Shown here piece after piece: positions 8,341 to 16,447 of a DNA stretch of 64,000 nucleotides. The stretch lies in NCBI RefSeq assembly GCF_000175575.2, contig NZ_CP005986.1, forward strand, positions 1,309,549-1,373,548, written 5' to 3'. The position numbers and the translations under genes are program-made. Source of the stretch: Acidithiobacillus caldus ATCC 51756. Lineage in GTDB: Bacteria > Pseudomonadota > Gammaproteobacteria > Acidithiobacillales > Acidithiobacillaceae. How positions within the stretch are numbered: the stretch's first letter is position 1; the number at the start of each line of letters is the position of its first letter. The notes below the pieces were generated by a model, which saw only the letters and a list, made by a program, of their open reading frames with translations, did not search any database and was not told the origin of the DNA.

Positions 8341-9465
8341 ATGCGCTGGTATGGCTGGGTAATGAGGCTGGCACTGTTCTGTGCCGTGTGGCCAAAGGTA
8401 GCATTGGCGGCCAACTTTTGGTCGGGGTTTTCGCCGCACGCCCACTTCGCGGGAGAGTTCGTCGGCAACTTTGCCGGTGGACTTGCGCGCGGCGGCACCG
8501 GCACGGCCTATTTCGATGGTGGCCTGGATTGGGACAGCACGGCCGCCGGCGCTTACCCAGGCGGCAAGTTCGTCCTCCGTTATCTCGCCGTCGATACCGG
8601 CGAGCCCGATCAGCTCTACGTAGGGGATGTGCAGGGGGTGAGCAACCTCACCACCGATTACAACATCAGCCGGCTCTATAAGCTCTATTATCGTCAGAGC
8701 CTAGGCCCGGTAACCGCCCGTCTGGGGCTGCTCAACGCCAACGACTATTTCGACACCGTCGGTACCGCTAGCTATCTGCTGTGTCCGTCCTACGGCATCT
8801 TCCCCGTCTGGAGCAGCAATCTGCCGGGCTCGAGCACCTACCCCTTTTCGAGCCTCGGCGCGATGGTAGCCCTTGGTGGTGACCATCACCTGCTGGAAGC
8901 CGGCGTCTTCGGTGCCGATGCCATGCACCCTTATCGCCAGCCCTTCACCCATGGTGCGCTCATGCTGCTGCAGTACACCCAGGCTGGCAAACTGGGGGCA
9001 GGCGACTACACCATCAAACTCGGTGCTTTTCGCAACCGCCAAAACGCCCAACTTGCTCCCCGACTCGGACCGCAGACCAGCGGCTTTTTCGGGGCGATGG
9101 AGTATCGCTTCGACGCGCTGGGCCTCAATTGGGGGGCTTTTCTGGTGGGCGGTGGCGCACCCAAGCCTGTCAATGCCGTGCCATGGTATGCAGGGGCGGG
9201 GCTGCGTGTGAAAAATTGGTTCCCGAACCATCCCGACGACGTGCTCTCGGCGGGCGCTTCCCGCGTCAGCCTGCGTGGTCTGCCCCATGCCGAAACCAAC
9301 TACGAAGTGACGGGTATTTTCGCGCTCGGTCCGGGGGTGAAGCTGCAACCGGATCTGCAGGTCATCGTGCATCCGGGAGGTCAGCTGCCCACAGCCCTGG
9401 TGGGCATCCTGCGCGTCGATATCGATCTGGTCCAGTGGGCAAAAAGTCAAGGAGTAGCGCTATGA
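8341..9465 (+). CDS. OprB-family outer membrane porin
   Basis: About 374 residues. The N-terminus MRWYGWVMRLALFCAVWPKVALA is a signal peptide with cleavage expected after ALA. The mature part is rich in alternating aromatic beta-strands (FVLRYLAVDTG, YKLYYRQSLG, ARLGLLNANDYFDTVG) and matches the carbohydrate-selective porin OprB pattern, including the late YEVTGIFALGPGVKLQPDLQVIVHPGG. The ATG at 8341 follows GGGAGGCGTC. The stop overlaps the first CorA start by 4 bp (ATGA), so translation is probably coupled. Family knowledge suggests sugar uptake, but its place at the head of a CorA operon suggests outer-membrane entry of cations or small polyanions. The specificity cannot be read from sequence. 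Confidence 0.85.
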   Translation: MRWYGWVMRLALFCAVWPKVALAANFWSGFSPHAHFAGEFVGNFAGGLARGGTGTAYFDGGLDWDSTAAGAYPGGKFVLRYLAVDTGEPDQLYVGDVQGVSNLTTDYNISRLYKLYYRQSLGPVTARLGLLNANDYFDTVGTASYLLCPSYGIFPVWSSNLPGSSTYPFSSLGAMVALGGDHHLLEAGVFGADAMHPYRQPFTHGALMLLQYTQAGKLGAGDYTIKLGAFRNRQNAQLAPRLGPQTSGFFGAMEYRFDALGLNWGAFLVGGGAPKPVNAVPWYAGAGLRVKNWFPNHPDDVLSAGASRVSLRGLPHAETNYEVTGIFALGPGVKLQPDLQVIVHPGGQLPTALVGILRVDIDLVQWAKSQGVAL

Positions 9466-10397
9466 GCACCGTGCTCAAGGACACGCCAGAGGCCTTTCCA
9501 CAGGGCCCGCAGCGCCTGACGACGGCAGGCTGGATCTGGCTGTATCAGCCCGATCCCGTCAGCATCCAGAGGCTTGCCGCCGAGTTGGATGTGGACGAGG
9601 ACTTCCTCTTCGATGTCCTCGACCCGGACGAAAATCCGCGCCTGCAGCGGGAGGAAGATCACCTTCTGGGAATCCTGCCAGTACCGGTTCGTCGGGACGA
9701 GGACGGTGGCTGGCTGTTGCGGCCCATGGGCTTCATCCTGCAAGAAGAAACCCTGGTCACCATCAGCACCGTCCAATGGACCTTTCTCCAGGATCTCTTT
9801 TCGCGAGCGAGCACCGAGGCCGGGTCTGCCGGCGGACAACGGCGTAACCTCCTGCGTATCGTCCAGGCCATCACGGAAATCTACGAGCATGCTCTGGATG
9901 ACCTGGTCCAACGGATGGCGCAGCTGGAAGATCTGCTGGACAGCACCCAAAGCAACGACGACCTGTTCCGGTTGCTGGAGGTGGGGAAGGCCGCCCTGCA
10001 GATGCACGCGGCCCTGGCCGGCAACGTCGCCGTGATCTTCAAGCTCTCGCGCCACCACCGATTGGCCTGGAAAGACGAAGAAAAGCGTCGCCTCAATCTG
10101 TTGGTAGCCGATCTGCAGGCAGTACATGAACGTGCCGAGGTGCTCTCCCGGACCATGAACAGCACCATGGACGCCTATGGTGGCATGGTGCAGAACAACA
10201 TCAACCACGGCCTCAAGGTACTGACCACCCTGGCGCTGGTGCTCTACATCCCCGCCCTGATGGCTACCCTGTACGGCGTCAACCCGCCCATACCTTTGCA
10301 GGACAAGCCCTGGATCTTCTGGGTCGTCGTCCTGGGCAGCTTCGCCCTGTCTGGGCTGATGGCTGCGGTATTCCGTTATCGTCTCCGCTGGATCTGA
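9462..10397 (+). CDS. CorA-family divalent-cation transporter paralogue 1 (GVN variant)
   Basis: A protein of about 311 residues: soluble N-terminal domain of mixed alpha/beta type, long helical stalk, two C-terminal membrane helices (VLTTLALVLYIPALMATLYG and WIFWVVVLGSFALSGLMAAVF) and a basic tail. The signature at the end of TM1 reads YGVNPPIP, with Met of the canonical YGMN changed to Val. In the CorA family GMN sits at the periplasmic mouth of the pentameric pore and selects hydrated Mg2+. Start ATG at 9462 overlaps the porin stop. First of five tandem CorA genes; with Gly and Asn kept it may still form a pore alone or with its neighbours. Confidence 0.88.
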   Translation: MSTVLKDTPEAFPQGPQRLTTAGWIWLYQPDPVSIQRLAAELDVDEDFLFDVLDPDENPRLQREEDHLLGILPVPVRRDEDGGWLLRPMGFILQEETLVTISTVQWTFLQDLFSRASTEAGSAGGQRRNLLRIVQAITEIYEHALDDLVQRMAQLEDLLDSTQSNDDLFRLLEVGKAALQMHAALAGNVAVIFKLSRHHRLAWKDEEKRRLNLLVADLQAVHERAEVLSRTMNSTMDAYGGMVQNNINHGLKVLTTLALVLYIPALMATLYGVNPPIPLQDKPWIFWVVVLGSFALSGLMAAVFRYRLRWI

Positions 10398-10415
10398 ACG
10401 CTGGGAGCACACGCC

Positions 10416-11348
10416 ATGTCGGAAACCCTCAAACTCGTCGCCAACCGTAGCAACACCGAGGAGGGCTGCGCCAATTGGCAGCATCGCAACCTAGCCGATG
10501 ACCAGAGCCTTGCCGCCACAGCAGAGGAATTCCGTCTCAGTGAAGCCTTCCTGCGCCAGTGTCTGGATCCCGACGAGATTCCGCACATCGATCGCGAGGG
10601 CGAACACATCCTCCTCCTGCTCCAGGCGCCTTGGATCTACGAGGAGACCACCGCCGCCCTGTTCGTGGATACGGTGCCCCTGGGAATTCTTCTGCATCCG
10701 GCAGAAATCGTCACCATCAGCGCCAAGCCCCTGGCCCTCTGGGATCGACTACACCGGGAACTGTGTGATGACGCGGCACCCAAACTGCAGAGAGAGGCCT
10801 TTCTCGCGCGTTTCTTCACGGTGCTCGCCCGAGAATTCCTGCATGCCATCGATCGTCTGGAGGCGCAACTGGAAACGGCCAAGGAGCAGCTGCGTCGCTC
10901 CCAGAGCAATGCGGAATTCTTCCGCCTGCTGTCTTTGCAGAAGAGCCTCATTTATCTGACGGCAGCGCTGCGCGGCAACCTGGCCACGGGAGAGCGCCTG
11001 CTGCATTCCCCGCGCTGGCAAGGCAGTGCCGAGGAGCAGGATCAGCTGCGCGATGCCCTGGAGGATCTGCGTCAGGCACGGGATACCGCCGAGCTCATGG
11101 CCAGCACCACCACGAATGCCATGGATGCCTTTGCCGGCACCCTGCAAAACAACATCACCGTCGCCATTCGCGTGGTGACGGCCTGGACGGTGGTCATTAC
11201 CGTCCCCATAGCCGTGATTTCCATCATGGCCATGAACACGCCCTTGCCCCTGCACGACTGGCCCTATGCCTGGCCTGTGCTCATGGGCGGTTCCTTTGTG
11301 GCTTCGGGTCTGCTCTATATCGCCCTACGCCGCAGTCACTGGCTGTGA
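10416..11348 (+). CDS. CorA-family divalent-cation transporter paralogue 2 (AMN variant)
   Basis: About 310 residues with the CorA layout: N-terminal domain, coiled stalk (RLEAQLETAKEQLRRSQSNAEFFRLL), then two membrane helices. The pore signature reads MAMNTPLP: Gly is replaced by Ala while Met and Asn stay. Own Shine-Dalgarno GGGAG, 18 bp after the previous stop. An acidic substrate-facing loop with a final Glu (GMNxxxMPE) is absent; the loop is short and proline-rich as in paralogues 1 and 3. Inner-membrane location is certain from the two helices, but the ion and direction are not known. A change of the GMN glycine usually impairs transport in characterised CorA proteins, so a subunit role is possible. 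Confidence 0.87.
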   Translation: MSETLKLVANRSNTEEGCANWQHRNLADDQSLAATAEEFRLSEAFLRQCLDPDEIPHIDREGEHILLLLQAPWIYEETTAALFVDTVPLGILLHPAEIVTISAKPLALWDRLHRELCDDAAPKLQREAFLARFFTVLAREFLHAIDRLEAQLETAKEQLRRSQSNAEFFRLLSLQKSLIYLTAALRGNLATGERLLHSPRWQGSAEEQDQLRDALEDLRQARDTAELMASTTTNAMDAFAGTLQNNITVAIRVVTAWTVVITVPIAVISIMAMNTPLPLHDWPYAWPVLMGGSFVASGLLYIALRRSHWL

Positions 11349-11373
11349 GCGCAGCTGTTCTGGAGGAGTGACG

Positions 11374-12321
11374 ATGCAGGAAAGAAAACACGACGGCCTG
11401 GATGCCGGAGCGGAAATCCCCCTCAGCCCCGATCCCACCGGAAAGGAACGGCGCTGGCTCAGCATATCCCAACCGGAACCGGCAGAACTCGGCCGGCTTG
11501 GGCAGCAATTGGGGGTAGACCCGGGCTTTCTGGGTGATACCCTGGATCGGCACGAGCGCCCTAGCCTGCACCGGGAGGGAGAGACCACCATCCTTCTGCT
11601 GCGCGTGCCACGAATTTCCTCAGCGCCGCCGGACCCCTCTTGGGAAACGGTACCGCTGGGCATCCTCCTGCAGAAGTGGCAACTCGTGACCATCGAGACC
11701 CGACACTTTGGCTTTCTGGAGCAATTACGCGTACGACTCGGCAAGCGCGCCCGTCGCATCCGTCTGCGCGAAGCCATGGCGGAACTCCTGCAGGCCATCG
11801 CCCAGGAATACTTGCGCTCACTGCACCAGGTAAAAAAGGGGATGGACACGGTGGAGCACGATCTGCGTGCATCCCAGAACAACGACGACTTCTACCGCAT
11901 GGTCTCGTTGCAGAATGCCCTGACCCACTTTGCCGCCTCCCTACGCGGTAACATTGGTGTGTTGCAGCGGCTCTTGCAGATGCCGGTCTTCCGGGACGAC
12001 CAGGAAGATCTTGAGGATGTCGCCGATGCCCTCGTGGACCTGCAACAAGCCCGAGAAATGGCCGAGCTCTACGCCGCCACGCTGACAGATCTTCTGGATG
12101 CCTACGTGGGCGTGCTGCAGAACAATATCGCCAACCGCGTCAAGAAACTCACGGCCTGGACGGTGGTTTTGGCCGTATCCCTCATGTCCACGAGTCTTTA
12201 TGGCATGAATGTGCCTCTGCCCTGGCAGCATTGGCCATATATCACGCCGACCTTGGTGGGTGGGGGCTTCCTCATCGCCGCGGCAATCTACGTCTATTTT
12301 CGTCGTCACGACTGGATCTGA
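11374..12321 (+). CDS. CorA-family divalent-cation transporter paralogue 3 (canonical GMN)
   Basis: About 315 residues. The only one of the five with an intact signature: YGMNVPLP at the end of the first membrane helix. The N-terminal domain starts with a variable acidic/basic stretch. The stalk is helical (YLRSLHQVKKGMDTVEHDLRASQNNDD) and ends in VGVLQNNIANRVKKLTAWTVVL leading into TM1. The tail YFRRHDWI is close to the RYRLRWI tail of paralogue 1. ATG at 11374 has GGAGGAG at good spacing. If any member works alone as a Mg2+ or other divalent-cation channel, it is this one. ZntB-like or Co2+/Ni2+ transport are alternatives. Confidence 0.9.
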   Translation: MQERKHDGLDAGAEIPLSPDPTGKERRWLSISQPEPAELGRLGQQLGVDPGFLGDTLDRHERPSLHREGETTILLLRVPRISSAPPDPSWETVPLGILLQKWQLVTIETRHFGFLEQLRVRLGKRARRIRLREAMAELLQAIAQEYLRSLHQVKKGMDTVEHDLRASQNNDDFYRMVSLQNALTHFAASLRGNIGVLQRLLQMPVFRDDQEDLEDVADALVDLQQAREMAELYAATLTDLLDAYVGVLQNNIANRVKKLTAWTVVLAVSLMSTSLYGMNVPLPWQHWPYITPTLVGGGFLIAAAIYVYFRRHDWI

Positions 12322-12332
12322 GGAGGATGGTC

Positions 12333-13274
12333 ATGAGCGCCTGGTTCTTTCACGACGACCAAGGTTGGCAGGACGTGGACGCCTATGCGGGCCCCGGGGT
12401 TTATCTGCTGGATCCCGCCGACAGCCAAATGGCCGCGGTGCTGGACGCCGCCCTAGGTGCCGAGCTGCCGCAACTGGCACTGCCCGTCCAGCCTGGGCGC
12501 CGGCCGCCGCGTCTGGTCTTGGCTGCCCACGGCGTGTTGGCTCTGCGCCTGCACGTGGTCTTTCCCCGGCGTGAGCCGGAACTACGGCGCAGCGAGGAGG
12601 AGCAGCTGCAGACGCGTCTCGTCTGGGGTCGCGATCATCTGATTCTGGTAGCCCCGCAACAGCACTGGCGGCGCATCGTCCGCGACAGCCTGGAGCTGGA
12701 CCCCCATGCACCCCAGGACAAGATCCTGCAGAGGATATTGCTGACGGCCATCTACAGTCACGACAGCGCAACCCAACGCATCATCGCGGAGCTACGCGAA
12801 CTGCGAAACGCCTTACGCAGTTCCCTGAACAACCGGGAGATGCGGCGGATCGTGGTCCTCAATCGTCGTCTGGGAGAACTCGTGGTTTCCATTCGCGACC
12901 TGGGCCTGACGCTGCGCAGTCTACGCGCAGAATTGGGCGACGCCGACCCCTTGCGCGACCGTATCGACGAGATTTACGACGAGCAACGGCGCATCGAGGA
13001 GATTCTGACCCTGATCTGGGATCGCTACCTTGGAGTAACCAACGCGTACGCCGGTATCATCCAGAACAACGCCCACACCATCATGAAGGTCATGACCGCG
13101 TACCTTGCCTTCCTGATGGTGCCCATAGCGCTGATCATGCCCTTCCACATGAACACCGTACTGCCCATGGAGCACTTCCACTATGCCTGGTATGTGCTCC
13201 TGCTCTACAGCTTCGGGACCTCGGGCTGGTTCTTTTTCCAGTGGGGACGCAAGCGCGGCTTTTTTCATCTGTGA
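12333..13274 (+). CDS. CorA-family divalent-cation transporter paralogue 4 (HMN variant)
   Basis: About 313 residues and the most divergent N-terminal half of the set, starting MSAWFFHDDQGWQDVDAY. The C-terminal half is clearly CorA: IIQNNAHTIMKVMTAYLAFLM into TM1, then PFHMNTVLPMEHF, TM2, and a basic tail. The tyrosine-glycine of YGMN is replaced by Phe-His, adding a potentially metal-binding or protonatable side chain at the pore mouth. AGGAGG lies 6 nt before the ATG at 12333; an earlier ATG inside the ribosome-binding site is unlikely. It starts 11 bp after paralogue 3. A role as modified pore subunit or cation sensor is inference. Confidence 0.85.
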   Translation: MSAWFFHDDQGWQDVDAYAGPGVYLLDPADSQMAAVLDAALGAELPQLALPVQPGRRPPRLVLAAHGVLALRLHVVFPRREPELRRSEEEQLQTRLVWGRDHLILVAPQQHWRRIVRDSLELDPHAPQDKILQRILLTAIYSHDSATQRIIAELRELRNALRSSLNNREMRRIVVLNRRLGELVVSIRDLGLTLRSLRAELGDADPLRDRIDEIYDEQRRIEEILTLIWDRYLGVTNAYAGIIQNNAHTIMKVMTAYLAFLMVPIALIMPFHMNTVLPMEHFHYAWYVLLLYSFGTSGWFFFQWGRKRGFFHL

Positions 13275-13284
13275 GGAGTGCGAC

Positions 13285-14202
13285 ATGCTTGAGATCGTTC
13301 GCAATGCTTTTCTGACGGGTAACGACCGGGCGCGCGACTGGATGAAAATCGCTGCACCCTCGCCCACGGAGTTGAGCCAGGCGGCCACGACCATCCGGGC
13401 GGAGGAAAGCTTCCTGCGTCGTCGCCTCCAGGGCGGACCGGTGCGCCCCGTGGTGGAAGACTCGGGCTTTCTGACTTTTCAGATGCTGGTACCGGCCCAT
13501 GCGGCTCGGGCGGAGGGTGTGGATTTTCACCTGGTTCCCCTCAACATCTTTCTGGTGCCCCACTATTTCGTGACCTTGAGTGCAGAACCCCTCGCTTTCC
13601 TCGATACCATCATCCGCCCCGAGGCGCCCATCCGCCGTTGGGAACTCATCCTGCGTATCGCCAAGGAAATCGCGCTACGTTACGTGCATATGGCCAGGGA
13701 CGTAGCCCGGGAAACCGAAAGTGTCGAGGCAGAGCTCAAGGTGGCACAGCGCCACCACGTCATCTACCGGGCGCTGGCCATCAACGACCGCCTGCTGCAG
13801 CTGGACATGGGCCTGCTGCAGCTGGAATACGTCATCGACGAAATGCGCGAGCGCATGCCCAAGGACTCGCCAAGCTTCATGGAGGAGTTTACCGATGCCC
13901 GCATCGAGATCCGGCAGGCGCGGGAGCAGGTGGATCTGGAACAACAGACCCTCAACGAAATCATGGATGCCTACACCTACATCATCCACAACAACGTCAA
14001 CCATATTTTCAAATTCATGGCGGCGTTGATCATCCTCGCCTCCATACCCATCATCGTCTGCGATTCGGCTTCCATGAACGTGCCCTTGGGCAGCTTTCGG
14101 ACCTCGTCCTGGGGCTTTCCCCTGGATGTCGGTTTCCTGCTGCTGGTAGAGGCCATCACCGCCTGGCTCTTCTACCGCAAGGGCTGGCTTACCCTCGGCT
14201 GA
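13285..14202 (+). CDS. CorA-family divalent-cation transporter paralogue 5 (SMN variant)
   Basis: About 305 residues, with a shorter N-terminal domain than its neighbours. The stalk and TM1 approach are conserved (YTYIIHNNVNHIFKFMAALIILASIPII) and the signature is ASMNVPLG: Gly of GMN is Ser and the proline-rich loop ends in Gly. TM1 carries a Cys and Asp just before the signature (IVCDSASMN), polar residues unusual in a CorA pore. GAGGAG precedes the ATG at 13285, 10 bp after paralogue 4. It is the last gene of the operon; the next gene is convergent and ends 22 bp away. No clear rho-independent terminator is visible between them. Confidence 0.85.
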   Translation: MLEIVRNAFLTGNDRARDWMKIAAPSPTELSQAATTIRAEESFLRRRLQGGPVRPVVEDSGFLTFQMLVPAHAARAEGVDFHLVPLNIFLVPHYFVTLSAEPLAFLDTIIRPEAPIRRWELILRIAKEIALRYVHMARDVARETESVEAELKVAQRHHVIYRALAINDRLLQLDMGLLQLEYVIDEMRERMPKDSPSFMEEFTDARIEIRQAREQVDLEQQTLNEIMDAYTYIIHNNVNHIFKFMAALIILASIPIIVCDSASMNVPLGSFRTSSWGFPLDVGFLLLVEAITAWLFYRKGWLTLG

Positions 14203-14223
14203 GCGCGCCTGGCCGTGGTAGCC

Positions 14224-15483
14224 TCACAGGCCCGGGATACTGCTGATTCCGCCATAAACGCCCAGGCCCGCGGTGAGGATGCTGACCGCGACTACCAGCC
14301 AGAGATACCAGCCACGCAGACGGTGCTCCGGCGGCAGGGCGTAGATGGCCAAGGCGACCAGGAATCCCAGCACCAAAGGCAGCAGCAGCGCATTCATCAC
14401 CTCCACGGCGATATCCAGGGCGACGAGATTGGGAACCAAGGCGACGGCCAGAGCACCGGCCAGGACGATGAAGGTGTAGGTTCCGTAAAACCAGGGTGCC
14501 TCGCGGGGATGATACTCCAGGGAATGGCGAAAACCCGTCACCTCGCCCCAGCCCCAGGCACCGGCCAGCGAGGCGACGATGGCCGCTACCATTCCAGCGC
14601 CGACAATGCCCACGGAAAAGACCAGGTAACCCCAGGCACTGCCCAGGAAGGGCACGATGGCCTCCGACAGCTGTTGCACCGTATTCAGGGGAGCGTTGGG
14701 ATTACGCAGGGCAATGGTGGCCGCGACGGCCACCAGCACCGCGGCCATGACGGCCTGGGTGATGACGGCACCAAAGGCAGTATCCCAACGGGCCTCGCGG
14801 TATTGCTCCGGGCGCAGGCCTTTGTCGGCAACGGCCGACTGCTGGTAAAAGACCATCCAGGGCATGATCACGGCGCCGATATTGGCGGCAACCAACATCA
14901 TGTAATGGCTGTCGGCTACCGGGATCTGCAGGATGTCCCGCCCCATCTCGTGGATGTCGGGATGACTGACGATGGCAATGGCAAAGAACACCAGCTCGAA
15001 CAGGCCAAGGATCAGAGCGATGCGCTCCACCCGACGGTAGGAACCCGTCCACACGATCAAGAGCAGGGCTGCCGCCGCCGTGGCGATGCCGACAGCGCGC
15101 GGCAAACCGTAGAGTTCGCTCACACCCGCCATGCCCGAAAATTCCGTGAGCAAGGCGCCGGTGGTGGCGATGGTCAGACCACTCACCGAAAGATAGGCCC
15201 AGCCGCTGCCAAAACGCTCCCGGATCAGCTCGCCGTGACCCTTGCCGGTAAAAATGCCCAGGCGAACCGTCAGTTCCTGAACGATGAAGAGAATCGGCAT
15301 GAGGATGAACTGCAGCAACAAGAGCCGGTAACCCCACTGCGCGCCACTTTGTGCGGCGGTGATGATACTGCCCACGTCGGTGTCGGCGAGCATGACCACG
15401 AGACCCGGACCCAGCACGGCCAGAAAGGTTCTCCAGTGCCGGTGGGGAAGGGACCTGTGGGAATTTTTGGCGGCAAGAACCAT
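14224..15483 (-). CDS. NRAMP-family divalent metal transporter with altered metal-site motifs
   Basis: About 419 residues and around eleven membrane helices, the LeuT-fold NRAMP family that moves Mn2+, Fe2+ or, in a divergent clade, Mg2+. The TM1 segment GPGLVVMLADTDVGSIITAAQSGA aligns with the MntH segment containing DPGN; here the motif is DVGS, so Asp is kept but Pro and Asn are replaced. TM6 reads AVIMPWMVFYQQS, keeping Ala and Met but with Trp for the His of MPH. Such changes are seen in NRAMP relatives with altered ion choice. Start ATG at 15483 has no strong ribosome-binding site. A Fur-like sequence lies just upstream. It is convergent with the CorA operon and next to mgtC. Confidence 0.85.
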   Translation of the reverse strand: MVLAAKNSHRSLPHRHWRTFLAVLGPGLVVMLADTDVGSIITAAQSGAQWGYRLLLLQFILMPILFIVQELTVRLGIFTGKGHGELIRERFGSGWAYLSVSGLTIATTGALLTEFSGMAGVSELYGLPRAVGIATAAAALLLIVWTGSYRRVERIALILGLFELVFFAIAIVSHPDIHEMGRDILQIPVADSHYMMLVAANIGAVIMPWMVFYQQSAVADKGLRPEQYREARWDTAFGAVITQAVMAAVLVAVAATIALRNPNAPLNTVQQLSEAIVPFLGSAWGYLVFSVGIVGAGMVAAIVASLAGAWGWGEVTGFRHSLEYHPREAPWFYGTYTFIVLAGALAVALVPNLVALDIAVEVMNALLLPLVLGFLVALAIYALPPEHRLRGWYLWLVVAVSILTAGLGVYGGISSIPGL

Positions 15484-15504
15484 GGCGTAGGGCCCGACGT
15501 TTTA

Positions 15505-15524
15505 AATGAGAATGCGAATGATTA
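15505..15524. promoter_or_regulatory. Fur-box-like sequence upstream of the NRAMP gene
   Basis: Three tandem AATGnn hexamers (AATGAG, AATGCG, AATGAT) followed by TA, 22 bp upstream of the NRAMP start, in a short AT-rich patch. Fur boxes are often described as three adjacent hexamers of the AATGAT/GATAAT type, so iron-responsive control is plausible. Mn-responsive Fur-family regulators also use similar sites. No footprint evidence exists here. Confidence 0.4.
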
Positions 15525-15676
15525 CCGAACATCTTCTCGGTGTCAAGCCGTCACCGCTGCAATTCTGGCCGTCAGCGACCGCATCGCCACCATCCCCAGG
15601 GGTGCGGACAGGCCGGCGAGTTTCTTCCCGTAGTTGGAGAAAATCGGGCCACGCCAGGGAAAGGCAAGCAGCCGCC

Positions 15677-16384
15677 CTATCCACCCCCAGGATTCTGGTT
15701 CCAGAAAATCTGTTGGACACCGGGAATCTGTTCCAGGGCCTGGATTGCCCTGTCCAGTTCATCTTCTTCAATGTGACTGGGCAACAGGGTTGCCCGCATT
15801 TCCGTTTCCACCGTGCCGAAGGGACGCATGCTGAATTCGCGCACGGGATAGCCGGCGGCGTCGAGGATATCCGAGGCCTGCTCCTGAATATCGCCTTCGA
15901 GACCGCGGCGAACGATGAGAAAGACGGTGGCTGTAGTCTCGGTGCTGTCGCCCGTGGGTAGCCGATTGATCTGGTTGGCTACGGGACGCAAAAGGGTATT
16001 GGCGGCCAGGACAAAGGCCGCGGCGATGATGGCCGGCGCCCATTGCCCGGAGCCCGCACAGGCACCCACCGCTGCAGATCCCCAAATGGTGGCGGCGGTA
16101 TTCAGACCGCGAACGTTGACCCCTTCCTTCATGATGGTGCCGGCGCCCAGGAAGCCGATACCCGAGATGACATAGGCGACGATGCGTGCGAGTTCTGGGT
16201 CGCCGCCGATACGCCAGCCCAGATTCACGAAAATGGCGGCGCCCACGGCCACCAACGTGTTGGTGCGCAGACCGGCCGTACGCTGACGCCACTGACGTTC
16301 CACACCGATGAGCGCACCGAGAACGAAGGCCAAGGCGAGATCGGCCGTAGTGGCCAGGAGTTCCTGCTGCGCTGCCATCAACAT
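15677..16384 (-). CDS. mgtC: MgtC/SapB-family membrane protein
   Basis: About 235 residues with four or five N-terminal membrane helices and a cytoplasmic C-terminal domain. The family core is clear: FVLGALIGVERQWRQRTAGLRTNTLVAVGAAIFV, SGIGFLGAGTIMKEG and VRGLNTAATIW. MgtC proteins are not Mg2+ transporters themselves; in characterised bacteria they help growth at low Mg2+, partly by acting on ATP synthase or phosphate uptake. The ATG at 16384 follows GAGG at good spacing. It lies upstream of the NRAMP gene on the same strand, about 190 bp away, and close to five CorA genes, consistent with a shared cation-homeostasis theme. Confidence 0.88.
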   Translation of the reverse strand: MLMAAQQELLATTADLALAFVLGALIGVERQWRQRTAGLRTNTLVAVGAAIFVNLGWRIGGDPELARIVAYVISGIGFLGAGTIMKEGVNVRGLNTAATIWGSAAVGACAGSGQWAPAIIAAAFVLAANTLLRPVANQINRLPTGDSTETTATVFLIVRRGLEGDIQEQASDILDAAGYPVREFSMRPFGTVETEMRATLLPSHIEEDELDRAIQALEQIPGVQQIFWNQNPGGG

Positions 16385-16447
16385 GCTAGACCTCGGGTGT
16401 TTTCCCGCCATTATGGCACGGTAAGGATCGAAGGGAAGTGACTGCCA

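Noticed and set aside
14203-14223. Bidirectional terminator between paralogue 5 of CorA and the NRAMP gene
   Set aside because: The 21-bp gap has no stable stem followed by a T-run on either strand.
14702-15532. A minus-strand frame starting MFGNHSHSHLKRRALRHG, considered as a His-rich leader peptide for the NRAMP gene
   Set aside because: It does not stop near the NRAMP start but runs as an overlapping frame through the gene, so it is not a leader.
14215-15633. A 472-codon plus-strand open frame rich in Gln, Gly and His
   Set aside because: Antisense to the NRAMP gene, with no ribosome-binding site and no recognisable domain.
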